Below, piece by piece: positions 28,558 to 38,076 of a stretch of DNA of 64,000 nucleotides. The notes beneath the pieces are model-generated. The model was not told where the DNA came from. It saw only the letters and a program-made list of their open reading frames with translations, and ran no database searches. Within the stretch, counting starts at the first letter, position 1. Each line of letters begins with the position of its first letter. The DNA lies in the NCBI RefSeq assembly GCF_001713395.1, contig NZ_CP016450.1, positions 2,552,001 to 2,616,000 of the forward strand. The letters run 5' to 3'. The DNA comes from Sinorhizobium sp. RAC02 (GTDB lineage: Bacteria > Pseudomonadota > Alphaproteobacteria > Rhizobiales > Rhizobiaceae). The translations under genes were made by a program, and so were the position numbers.

Positions 28558-31500
28558 ATGACTTCAATCGTCACATCTCTTTCGATCAACCAGATCCGGG
28601 CGCTCTCGTCGACCGCGATCGCGAACCTCACCACAACCGACGTCGCAGCTCTCACCAGCACGCAGATCAAGGCGCTGAGCTCCACGCAGATCTCGGCTTT
28701 CGAGACCGAAGACCTTGCGGCCTTCTCCTCGACCCAGATCAGCGCCGTCACGGCCGCCGCCATCACCGGCCTCACCCTTTCGCAGATGGATGCGCTGGGC
28801 TCCACCAACATCGCCGGCCTCACCTCGTCGCAGATGAACGCGCTCAGCACGGCGCAGATCAGCCAGCTGAATTCCGATCAGGTCGAGGCTCTGTCGAGCA
28901 CGCAGATCGCAGCCCTCAGCGCTGCCGCACTCGGCACGATGACCTCGGACGAAATCGGGACCTTCACCTCGGATGAAGTCGCTGCCATCTCTTCCAAGGT
29001 TCTGGCAAGCCTCTCCACCGCCGCCATCGCAAACTTCAACAGCGACCAGATCGGTGCCCTCAGCGCCAAGCAGGTTTCTTCGCTGACCAACGCCCAGATC
29101 GCCGTTCTGACCTCCGACCAGGTCGACGGCCTGAAGAGCGACCAGGTTGCTGCCCTCACCGCCAAGCAGATCACGGCGCTCACGACCGATGCCATCGCAT
29201 CACTCGACAGCGACCAGATCGGCGCCCTGAACGCCAAGCAGATCGCAGCCTTCTCGACCGCACAGGTCGCCATCCTCGACTCCGACCAGGTTGCCGCTCT
29301 GAGCAGCACCCAGATCGCAGCCCTCAGCGCCGATGCACTCGGCACGATGACCTCGGAAGAGATCGCAACCTTCTCCTCCGATGAGATTGCCGCCATCTCC
29401 ACCAAGGTTCTCTCGAGCCTCTCGACGGCAACCATTGCCAACCTCGACAGCGACAAGATTGCGGCCCTGACCTCCAAGCAGGTTGCTGCTCTCACCAACG
29501 CCCAGATCGGTGTCCTGACGTCCGACCAGATCGACGGCCTTTCCTCCGACAACGTCGCCGCCCTGACCGCCAAGCAGATCACGGCGCTCACGACCGACGC
29601 GCTTACCTCGTTCGACAGCGACCAGATCGCTGCTCTGACGGCCAAGCAGGTCGCAGCCCTCTCCTCTGCCCAGGTCGACGTCCTGACGTCCGACCAGATC
29701 GACGCCCTCGACAGCGTCCAGATCGCAGCCCTCAGCGCAGCAGCGCTCGGCACGATGTCCTCCGACGAGATCGCAACGTTCACGTCTGACGAAGTCGCAG
29801 CGATCTCCACCAAGGTTCTGTCGAGCCTGTCCACCGCAACGATCGCAAACTTCGACAGCGCACAGATCGGTGCCCTGAACAGCAAGCAGCTCGCAGCGCT
29901 CACCACCGCCCAGATCGGCGTTCTGACCTCCGACCAGCTGGACGGCTTGTCCTCCGACAACATCACTGCCCTGACTGCCAAGCAGATCACGGCGCTGACG
30001 ACCGAAGCTGTCGCTTCGCTCGAAAGCGACCAGGTTGCTGCCCTGTCGGCCAAGCAGGTTGCTGCAATGACGACCGGCCAGGTCGACGCCCTGACCTCGG
30101 ATCAGGTCCAGGCTCTGACCAGCACGCAGATCGCGGCCCTCGGTGCCGTGGCGCTCGACACGATGTCCTCCGACGAGATCGCAACGTTCACGTCTGACGA
30201 AGTCGCCGCCATCTCCACCAAGGTTCTGTCCAGCCTCTCAACGGACACGATCGCCAACTTCGACAGCGACAAGATCGCAGCCCTGACCTCCAAGCAGGTT
30301 GCTGCCCTTACCAACGCTCAGCTCGGTGTTCTGACCTCCGATCAGCTGGACGGCCTGTCGACCGACAACATCGTTGCCCTGACCGCCAAGCAGATCACGG
30401 CGCTCACGACCGATGCCGTCGCATCGCTCGAAAGCGACCAGGTTGCCGCCCTGACGTCCAAGCAGGTCGCAGCCCTCACCACTGCCCAGGTCGACGCCCT
30501 GACCTCTGACCAGGTCCAGGCTCTGACGAGCACGCAGATCGCAGCCCTCAGCGCCGCCGCGCTGAACACGATGTCCTCCGACGAAATCACGACGTTCACG
30601 TCCGATGAAGTCGCAGCCATCTCCACCAAGGTTCTGTCTGCCCTCTCGACCGCTGCCATCGCCAACCTCGACAGCGACAAGATTGCCGCTCTCAGCAGCA
30701 AGCAGGTAGCAGCCCTGACCGCAGCCCAGATCGGCGTCCTGACGTCCGATCAGGTCGATGGTCTGACCAGCACCAACATCGTCGCCCTGACGGCCAAGCA
30801 GATTGAAGCACTCACGACCGATGCCATCTCATCGCTCGACAGTGACCAGATCGCCGCCCTCTCGTCCAAGCAGGTTGCATCCTTCACCTCTGCTCAGATC
30901 GACTCGCTGACTTCCGACCAGGTCGAAGCCCTCGACAGCGCACAGATCGCAGCCCTCAGCGCCTCGGCACTGGGCACGATGACCTCCGAAGAACTGGGTA
31001 AGTTCACCTCGGATGAAATCGCCGCCATCAGCACCAAGGTTCTGGCTGCCCTGTCCACCGCTGCCATCGGGAACTTCGCAAGCGATCAGATCGCAGCCCT
31101 GAGCTCTGACCAGGTAGCCGCGCTCACCACCGCACAGGTCGCTACCCTGACCTCCGATCAGCTCGACGGCCTCAGCTCCGACCAGGTCAAGGCCCTCACG
31201 GCCAACCAGGTCGCGGTTCTGACCACCGATGCGATCGCATCGCTGGAAAGTGATCAGATCGCGGCTCTGACCTCCAAGCAGGTTGGCGCCCTGACCACCG
31301 CACAGGTCGCAACCCTGACTTCGGATCAGGTCGACGCCCTGACGAGCACGCAGATCGCAGCCCTCAGCGCCGCAGCGCTCGGCACGATGAGCTCTGACGA
31401 GATCGGTACCTTCTCGTCCGACGAAATCGCCGCCATCAGCAACAAGGTTCTGGCCGGCCTGTCGACCGACATCGTGTCCTTCCTCAGCAGCGAGCAGATC

Positions 31501-31989
31501 GGTGCACTGAACACCGCTCAGCTTGCCTCCCTGACAACGGCACAGATCGGCGTTCTCTCCTCCGACCAGGTTGACGGTCTGTCGAGCGACAACATCGTCG
31601 CCCTGACGGCCAAGCAGATCGAAGCGCTCACGACCGACGCAATCTCGTCGCTCGACAGCGACCAGATGGCAGCCCTGACGAGCACCCAGATCGCAGCCCT
31701 CAGCACGGCTCAGATCACGACGCTCACTTCCGACCAGGTCGACGCTCTGACGAGCACGCAGATCGCAGCCCTCAGCTCCGCTGCACTCGACGCGCTGGCT
31801 TCGGATGAGATCGCGACCTTCACGTCGGACGAGATCGCCGCGATCAACGTCAAGGCACTGCCGGGCCTCTCCACCGAGGACATCGGCGCCCTGAGCTCGG
31901 AACAGGCCCGGGCCTTCACGAGCCAGCAGATCGGCGCCCTGAACAGCGCGCAGGTCGAAGCGATCATCGCAGCCTACAACGACGTCTGA
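28558..31989 (+). CDS. Octapeptide-repeat protein of 142 tandem octads
   Basis: Function unknown. The ATG at 28558 has AAGGG 7 bases upstream and gives 1143 residues. After seven residues (MTSIVTS) the entire protein is 142 gap-free octapeptides of the form L-[TSD]-[ST]-x-Q-[IV]-x-A. These are grouped in a 17-octad (136-residue) super-repeat of seven full copies, a 14-octad start and a 9-octad end. Cys, Trp and His are absent; there is one Pro and one Tyr; Ser and Thr are very abundant. No Sec signal, membrane segment or RTX nonapeptide is seen. The first residues match flagellin MTSILT almost exactly. It lies among flagellin genes, next to glycosyltransferases. A secreted filamentous or surface protein is the best inference. 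Confidence 0.85.
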   Translation: MTSIVTSLSINQIRALSSTAIANLTTTDVAALTSTQIKALSSTQISAFETEDLAAFSSTQISAVTAAAITGLTLSQMDALGSTNIAGLTSSQMNALSTAQISQLNSDQVEALSSTQIAALSAAALGTMTSDEIGTFTSDEVAAISSKVLASLSTAAIANFNSDQIGALSAKQVSSLTNAQIAVLTSDQVDGLKSDQVAALTAKQITALTTDAIASLDSDQIGALNAKQIAAFSTAQVAILDSDQVAALSSTQIAALSADALGTMTSEEIATFSSDEIAAISTKVLSSLSTATIANLDSDKIAALTSKQVAALTNAQIGVLTSDQIDGLSSDNVAALTAKQITALTTDALTSFDSDQIAALTAKQVAALSSAQVDVLTSDQIDALDSVQIAALSAAALGTMSSDEIATFTSDEVAAISTKVLSSLSTATIANFDSAQIGALNSKQLAALTTAQIGVLTSDQLDGLSSDNITALTAKQITALTTEAVASLESDQVAALSAKQVAAMTTGQVDALTSDQVQALTSTQIAALGAVALDTMSSDEIATFTSDEVAAISTKVLSSLSTDTIANFDSDKIAALTSKQVAALTNAQLGVLTSDQLDGLSTDNIVALTAKQITALTTDAVASLESDQVAALTSKQVAALTTAQVDALTSDQVQALTSTQIAALSAAALNTMSSDEITTFTSDEVAAISTKVLSALSTAAIANLDSDKIAALSSKQVAALTAAQIGVLTSDQVDGLTSTNIVALTAKQIEALTTDAISSLDSDQIAALSSKQVASFTSAQIDSLTSDQVEALDSAQIAALSASALGTMTSEELGKFTSDEIAAISTKVLAALSTAAIGNFASDQIAALSSDQVAALTTAQVATLTSDQLDGLSSDQVKALTANQVAVLTTDAIASLESDQIAALTSKQVGALTTAQVATLTSDQVDALTSTQIAALSAAALGTMSSDEIGTFSSDEIAAISNKVLAGLSTDIVSFLSSEQIGALNTAQLASLTTAQIGVLSSDQVDGLSSDNIVALTAKQIEALTTDAISSLDSDQMAALTSTQIAALSTAQITTLTSDQVDALTSTQIAALSSAALDALASDEIATFTSDEIAAINVKALPGLSTEDIGALSSEQARAFTSQQIGALNSAQVEAIIAAYNDV
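28579..31986 (+). repeat. 24-bp tandem repeats in a 408-bp higher-order array
   Basis: Each octapeptide is 24 bases, and 17 of them form a 408-base unit. The landmark codons of the ALGTM-type octad start at exactly 28933, 29341, 29749, 30157, 30565, 30973, 31381 and 31789, always 408 apart. There is therefore no net insertion or deletion anywhere in the array. Full units span 28915-31770. Confidence 0.93.
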
Positions 31990-32014
31990 TCCAGACGGTC
32001 GATCCCGAAAACAG

Positions 32015-32047
32015 GCGGCGCGGTTCACACCGCGCCGCTTTTTCTTT
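32015..32047 (+). terminator. Intrinsic terminator after the repeat protein
   Basis: A perfect 10-bp stem (GCGGCGCGGT / ACCGCGCCGC) with a TCAC loop is followed by TTTTTCTTT, 25 bases past the stop codon. This is a strong canonical terminator, so the glycosyltransferase genes downstream probably have their own promoter or depend on readthrough. Confidence 0.88.
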
Positions 32048-32196
32048 GGGGATGGGGCTTGCAAACCCGCGCCACACGCCATCCTGCCGCGAAAAACGAT
32101 CAGCCCGACGCAAGACAACTCCGATAGCAAGGCAAACGAGCTCCTTTTCGAGTCGTTCAACAGCCCGGCCAGCAGGCCTCTTGCCGCAGGATGTCC

Positions 32197-34242
32197 ATGA
32201 CTGTCAGCACCCCCATCGTTCCCGATCCGAACGCACCGCTCCTCAACCTGCTCGGACGCGCGCGCAACCAGCAGCTCTCGCTTGCCGAGCTGTTCCAGAC
32301 CGCGGAAGCGCTGGCCGCTGGCGGCGCCACCCTGCCGGCGATCGAGCTCTACAAGACCTGGATCGCCTTCAACGACACCAATCCGCTGCTGCACCTTGCC
32401 TATTTCAACTTCGCGGTTTCGCTTTCGAAGGCGGGTGACACGGCAGCCACGATCCACGCCTTGCGCGCAGCGATCCGGATCAGCCCGCAATTCGGCCAGG
32501 CCCATATTAATCTCGGGCGAACGCTGGAGGATTGCGGCCTGACGGGGCAGGCCGTCCAGCAATGGCGCACCTTTGCGGATGCGACGGCGGACGTAACACC
32601 CGACAAGATCAACAACCGTCTGCTGAGCCTCCAGCATATCGGCCGCGTTCTGGAAGCGACCGGCAAGCTCGAAGAGGCGGAAGCCGCCCTGTGGCAGGCG
32701 ATGGAGCTGCAACCCACGCGCACCGAGGCCGCCCAGCACTGGATTTCGCTCCGCATGCGCCAGTGCAAGTGGCCGGTCGTCGCGCCGTCCACCCATATCA
32801 CGTCGCGCCAGTTCATGGACGCGATGTCGTCCATGACGATCGCCTGCTACACCGACGATCCCCTCTTCCACATGGCAAAGGCGCACCGCTACTGCCAGGC
32901 GACCGTCGGCCGGCCGGCCGATTTCAAGGGCTTCGTGCGCAAGCCGGTGCGCCACAAGAGCGGAACCGGGCAGCGCCTGCGCGTCGGCTACGTCTCCTCG
33001 GACCTGCGCCAGCATGCGGTCGGCTTTGCGCTGAGCGAACTGCTCGAACTGCACGACAAGTCCAATGTCGAGATCTTCGCCTACTATTGCGGCGAACCGG
33101 TTCTCATCGATCAGACGCAGGCGCGAATCAAGCTGGCGGTCGACAATTGGTGCGACATCACCAAGTTGAGCGACGTCGACGCGGCCCGCCAGATCGTCGC
33201 CGACGAGATCGACGTACTGATCGACGTCAACGGGTATACCAAGCACGCCCGCACGAAAATTTTCGCCTATCGGCCGGCACCAGTCATCGTGAATTTCTGC
33301 GGTTATCCCGGCACGATGGCGAGCCCGTATCACCAGTACATGATCGCCGACGAACAGATCGTGCCGCCGGAAAACGAGCTGTATTATACCGAGAAGGTGC
33401 TTCGCATCCCCTGCAACCAGCCGGTGGACCGCAAGCGCACCGTCAATCCGCGCCCGACGCGAGCGGCGGTCGGCCTGCCGGAAGACGCCTTCGTCTTCGC
33501 AAGCTTCAACGGCATGCAGAAGATCACCGCCAACTGCTTTGCCCGCTGGATGGCCATCCTCACCGCGACGCCAGGCAGCGTGCTGTGGCTGCTGGTCGGC
33601 GACGACAGCGTCAACGAGCGCGTCAAGCAGATGGCCGAACAGGCTGGCGTCGCGCCGGAGCGGCTGATCTTCGCCGGCAAGACCCAGAACCCGGATCACC
33701 TCGCCCGCATCGGCCTTGCCGACCTGTTCCTCGACACCTTCCCCTACGGCGCGCATTCCACCGCGGCCGACGCCATCACGCAGGGCCTGCCGGTACTGAC
33801 CGTCGCCGGCAAGAGTTTCGCCTCGCGTTTCTGCGCCAGCATCGTCGTGGCGGCGGGAATTCCCGAACTCGTCTGCGAGAGCCCGGACGATTATGTGCGC
33901 CAGGCCGTCGCTTTCGCCAAGGATCCGGCCCGTCTTGCCGCCGTCAAGGAATCCCTCCAGCAGCAGCGGGAAACCTGCGCGCTGCGCGACATGCCCGCCC
34001 TTGCCCGCCGGCTCGAAGAGCTGTTCTGGCAGATGCAGGGCGAGGCCGAGCGTGGCGAGACGCCCGTTCCTGACCTGCGCAACCTTGACCTCTACTACGA
34101 GGTGGGCGCTGAACTTGCAGCCGCGAACATCGACTTCGAAGACGACCAGGCCTACCGGCAGCGCTATCGCGCGCAGCTTGCCATCCTGAACGACTTCGCA
34201 CCGCTTTCACCCGATGCCCGCCTCTGGACCTCCGCCGGATAA
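32197..34242 (+). CDS. TPR-containing GT41-like glycosyltransferase (OGT/SPINDLY/FlmG type)
   Basis: Probable cytoplasmic protein glycosyltransferase. The N-terminal part (about 1-190) is helical with TPR-like units (HLAYFNFAVSLSKAGDTAATIHALRAAIRISPQFGQAHINLG). The C-terminal part is a GT-B catalytic region of the O-GlcNAc transferase family: LRVGYVSSDLRQHAVGF, DVLIDVNGYTKHAR, GYPGTMASPYHQYMIADE, FNGMQKITANCFARWM, LFLDTFPYGAHSTAADAITQGLPVLTVAGKSFASR. The ATG at 32197 is favoured over 32191 by the position of GCAGGA, giving 681 residues. Caulobacter FlmG, a TPR-plus-GT protein, glycosylates flagellin, and location between flagellin genes suggests the same here. The adjacent Ser/Thr-rich repeat protein is another possible acceptor. 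Confidence 0.82.
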   Translation: MTVSTPIVPDPNAPLLNLLGRARNQQLSLAELFQTAEALAAGGATLPAIELYKTWIAFNDTNPLLHLAYFNFAVSLSKAGDTAATIHALRAAIRISPQFGQAHINLGRTLEDCGLTGQAVQQWRTFADATADVTPDKINNRLLSLQHIGRVLEATGKLEEAEAALWQAMELQPTRTEAAQHWISLRMRQCKWPVVAPSTHITSRQFMDAMSSMTIACYTDDPLFHMAKAHRYCQATVGRPADFKGFVRKPVRHKSGTGQRLRVGYVSSDLRQHAVGFALSELLELHDKSNVEIFAYYCGEPVLIDQTQARIKLAVDNWCDITKLSDVDAARQIVADEIDVLIDVNGYTKHARTKIFAYRPAPVIVNFCGYPGTMASPYHQYMIADEQIVPPENELYYTEKVLRIPCNQPVDRKRTVNPRPTRAAVGLPEDAFVFASFNGMQKITANCFARWMAILTATPGSVLWLLVGDDSVNERVKQMAEQAGVAPERLIFAGKTQNPDHLARIGLADLFLDTFPYGAHSTAADAITQGLPVLTVAGKSFASRFCASIVVAAGIPELVCESPDDYVRQAVAFAKDPARLAAVKESLQQQRETCALRDMPALARRLEELFWQMQGEAERGETPVPDLRNLDLYYEVGAELAAANIDFEDDQAYRQRYRAQLAILNDFAPLSPDARLWTSAG

Positions 34243-34298
34243 CCACCCGGCAGACGACAGCCTTGCAGCGATCGACAATTCTGAATGACGAGGACAGC

Positions 34299-35582
34299 AT
34301 GACCCCAGTTATCCTGGTGACCTTTGCCGGACGGCAGAAACGGATGGAAATCCTGACCCAGTACGTCCGGCGGGCGTTGGATCTCGGGATCATCGACGAG
34401 TGGCACATCTGGGATTTCACCCGCGCGGACGAAGACCATGCCTGGGTGACCCGGGAGTTCGGCCCTGCCCGCTACATGGGCTCGAAGGTGCCGTATCAGG
34501 CGGCCGGGACTGTGACACCCCAGGCATCCTTCCGCACGAGCGCTCGGATTCGTCACGACCTGCACATCGCGATCGTTCCGAACGATCGGTCGCAGGAGTG
34601 CTACGAAATCGTGGTCGGCGGCTGGAAGAACACCCATTCTGCGCTTCGCAAGATCACGCGCGACCAGCTCCAGAATTTCGACCGTGACAACCAGGCCAAT
34701 CTCTGGACCAAGCCGACGCCGGGTGCGCTCTCCCCGGGGCAACCCAATGAGGTCGCGCTGATGATCGATTCGGCCGGTGTGCCCACGTTGCGAATCAACG
34801 ATGCGACGATCGGCACCTGGCCGGAGCTGAACCTCGGCGCCGGCGCCTCGGTTCTCATTCGCGGCGGCTGGGGCGCCGATCTCGAACTCTGCGACGTCAA
34901 CGCCCGGACCCGCCGCTATATCGGCAATCCGCGGGAGCAGTTGCCGTACTTCCAGGCCTACGAATACTACGCGACGCGGATCGACGCCTTCTCCGACGCG
35001 GTCTTCCTGAAGTGCGATGATGACATCGTCTATCTCGACATCGACAAGCTGGACGGCTTCATCCAGTTCCGCCGCGCCAACCCGCACTATTTCATCGTCT
35101 CGGCAAACGTCGTGAACAATGGCGTCTGCGCCTACTTCCAGCAGCAGGCGGGCTCCATTCCGGCAAGCGTCGGTGATTTCGAGCGTCCACCGGGCGGTTT
35201 TGGCGGCACCCTCTGGGAGAGTGCGGAACGCGCCACCCAGCTGCACGCCTTCTTCCTCGGCACCGGCGGCGCGGCCCTTCCCTTCCCCGAACCCGTCATC
35301 GACTGGACCGAACGGCAGTCGATCAACTTCATCGCCTGGCTCGGGCGCGACCTGCGTCACATGGCGCTGCCGCAGGGCGACGACGAGCACGCCCTCACCA
35401 TCGGCGTGCCGACCTTCCTGGACCGGCCGTCCGCGATCTATTCCGACTTCATGGTGAGCCATCTGAGCTTTGGCCCGCAGGAGCGCGGCTGGGATCCGAC
35501 CGCGCTGATCGAGGCCTACGAGGTTTTGATGCGCGACCGGCTGTTTCCGGCGGATGCACCACGGCTGCGGGCCGCAGGCTGA
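34299..35582 (+). CDS. GT-A-like glycosyltransferase with an inserted farnesoic-acid-O-methyltransferase-like (lectin-type) domain
   Basis: Unusual 427-residue protein, starting at the ATG 34299 after GAGGA. Residues 1-75 (VILVTFAGRQKRMEILTQYVRRALDLGIIDEWHIWDF) look like the beginning of a GT-A fold. Residues about 80-200 (IRHDLHIAIVP...YEIVVGGWKNTHSALRK...PTLRINDATIG) resemble the FAMeT/PF12248 beta-sandwich found in eukaryotic FAMeT and sugar-binding-like proteins. Residues 230 onward resume the transferase with the metal-binding DDD at 240-242 in FLKCDDDIVYLD. There is no signal peptide. It sits 56 bases after the GT41-like gene and before glf, so all three probably build one glycan. The specific reaction is unknown. 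Confidence 0.75.
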   Translation: MTPVILVTFAGRQKRMEILTQYVRRALDLGIIDEWHIWDFTRADEDHAWVTREFGPARYMGSKVPYQAAGTVTPQASFRTSARIRHDLHIAIVPNDRSQECYEIVVGGWKNTHSALRKITRDQLQNFDRDNQANLWTKPTPGALSPGQPNEVALMIDSAGVPTLRINDATIGTWPELNLGAGASVLIRGGWGADLELCDVNARTRRYIGNPREQLPYFQAYEYYATRIDAFSDAVFLKCDDDIVYLDIDKLDGFIQFRRANPHYFIVSANVVNNGVCAYFQQQAGSIPASVGDFERPPGGFGGTLWESAERATQLHAFFLGTGGAALPFPEPVIDWTERQSINFIAWLGRDLRHMALPQGDDEHALTIGVPTFLDRPSAIYSDFMVSHLSFGPQERGWDPTALIEAYEVLMRDRLFPADAPRLRAAG

Positions 35583-36770
<1,188 letters not shown>

Positions 36771-36792
36771 GGCGTCTGCCGATGAACGACGA

Positions 36793-36815
36793 AGGCCCCG
36801 GCAAAACCGGGGCCT
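36793..36815. terminator. Bidirectional hairpin between glf and flagellin
   Basis: Perfect 9-bp stem (AGGCCCCGG / CCGGGGCCT) with a CAAAA loop lies between two convergent genes, 22 bases past the glf stop. The T-tracts are poor on both sides. Confidence 0.65.
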
Positions 36816-36852
36816 CCTGAATAATGCGAAGGGTTTAGGCCTCGTCTTCCGA

Positions 36853-37818
36853 TTAACGGAAGAGCGTGAGGATGCCTTCGGCCGAGGAGTTGGCGATCGA
36901 CAGGGCCTGGATGCCGAGCTGCTGCTGGGTCTGCAGGGCCTTGAGGCGGGTCGATTCTTCGTTCATGTCGGCGTCGACGAGGCGGCCGATACCGCTGTCG
37001 ATGGCGTCGATGAGCTTGGAAGCGAAGTCTTCCTGCAGGTCGATGCGCATGGAGATCGAGCCGAGCTGCGAAGCAGCCTTGGTCATCAGCTGGATGGCGG
37101 CTTCCGTCAGGTTGAGGGCTTCGGCCATCTCGGCGTCGGTGAAGTCGGTGATGTCCAGCGTCACGACGGTGTCGGTGATGGAATAGGTGTTGGCGGTCGG
37201 GTCGATGTCGTCACCGGACGTGCCGAGGATACCGCCGGCGCTCTGGAGGTGATCGGCCGTGTCGACCGTGCCGAACAGGACGTTCTGGCCGTCGGCGGTC
37301 AGTTCGTCCAGCGTGTAGACCGTGGTGTTGACCTTGACCGTACCGGAAGCATCACGAACGAAGCCCGAAACGATCGTCTTGTCGGCAACGACGTCGGCAG
37401 CGGTGCTGTCGAAGACGAGCCAGTTCTGGCCGTTGAAAGCTGCGCCGGAGGCGATGGAAACCAGCTGCTGCTGAAGCTGCGTGATTTCTTCCTGAACCTT
37501 GGCCTTGTCGACGCCCTGTTCGGTCGCCGCCGTAACCTTCTTCTTCATTTCCTTCACGACGTCGATGGCGGCTTCCATACCGGCATAGGCGGTATCTACC
37601 TTGGCAGCACCGAGGCCGAGGGCGTCCTGAACGGCGGAAAGCGCCATGTTATCGGAGCGCATGGTGGTAGCGATCGACCAATAGGCGGCGTTGTCGGCGG
37701 CTTCACCGACGCGCATGCCGGACGATACGCGGCCCTGCGTGGTTTCCATGGCGCTGCCGATAGAGCGCAGGGTATTGAGCGCGGACATTGCCGCGACGTT
37801 GGTCAGAATGCTGGTCAT
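36853..37818 (-). CDS. Flagellin (FlaB-like)
   Basis: Filament subunit of 321 residues, start MTSILTNVAAMSALNTLRSIGSA at 37818. Conserved ends are VSSGMRVGEAADNAAYWSIATTMRSDNMAL and STRLKALQTQQQLGIQALSIANSSAEGILTLFR; the variable centre is about 150-230. No Sec signal; export is through the flagellar channel. It sits directly downstream of the flaA-type gene but has its own leader motif and an intervening terminator, so it is separately transcribed. Which S. meliloti flagellin it corresponds to is not certain. Confidence 0.95.
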   Translation of the reverse strand: MTSILTNVAAMSALNTLRSIGSAMETTQGRVSSGMRVGEAADNAAYWSIATTMRSDNMALSAVQDALGLGAAKVDTAYAGMEAAIDVVKEMKKKVTAATEQGVDKAKVQEEITQLQQQLVSIASGAAFNGQNWLVFDSTAADVVADKTIVSGFVRDASGTVKVNTTVYTLDELTADGQNVLFGTVDTADHLQSAGGILGTSGDDIDPTANTYSITDTVVTLDITDFTDAEMAEALNLTEAAIQLMTKAASQLGSISMRIDLQEDFASKLIDAIDSGIGRLVDADMNEESTRLKALQTQQQLGIQALSIANSSAEGILTLFR

Positions 37819-37850
37819 GTTAAAAGTGCCCCTTGAATGGCTGACTGAGG

Positions 37851-37896
37851 AAGGGCATTCCGGATGTTACCGGGGAACGGTGGTCAGCATCATGCC
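37851..37896 (-). promoter_or_regulatory. Conserved flagellin mRNA leader motif (copy 2)
   Basis: In mRNA sense GGCATGATGC, CCGGTAAC and TCCGGAATGCCC lie 33-78 bases upstream of the flagellin start, matching the leader of the other two flagellin genes. A TGGTTAAC box follows further upstream at 37917-37924. Confidence 0.5.
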
Positions 37897-37994
37897 TGCC
37901 AACCGGTTAAGTTGTTTGGTTAACCCACCGTTTCGATGACCCAAGAAGACCGCAATAAAGTTAAGGAATTCTTTCTCGCCGAATAAAAATAAAA

Positions 37995-38035
37995 AAAGGC
38001 CGCACCCGTCGCCGGGTGCGGCCTTTCTTTTGGGG
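37995..38035 (-). terminator. Strong terminator of the flaA-type flagellin
   Basis: The core stem GGCCGCACCC (37998-38007) pairs with GGGTGCGGCC (38014-38023) and is extended by AAA/TTT. On the minus strand it is followed by TTTTTTTATTTTTATT. It sits about 50 bases past the stop at 38077, isolating this flagellin from the next one. Confidence 0.9.
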
Positions 38036-38076
38036 TCTGGCGCGGGTCAGCCTCCGCGCCGTTTCCCGTCCGTTTA

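Noticed and set aside
28579..31986. CRISPR-like or satellite repeat array.
   Set aside because: The 24-base periodicity encodes regular octapeptides in one open frame with no unique spacers; it is a coding repeat.
28558..31989. RTX toxin or bacteriocin of the rhizobiocin type.
   Set aside because: No glycine-rich GGxGxD nonapeptides, no type I secretion genes nearby, and the octad pattern is different.
30829..33756. A 975-codon open frame on the minus strand opposite the repeat protein and glycosyltransferase.
   Set aside because: It is the antisense shadow of GC-rich, repetitive plus-strand coding sequence; no ribosome site, and its product is a low-complexity mirror of the repeats.
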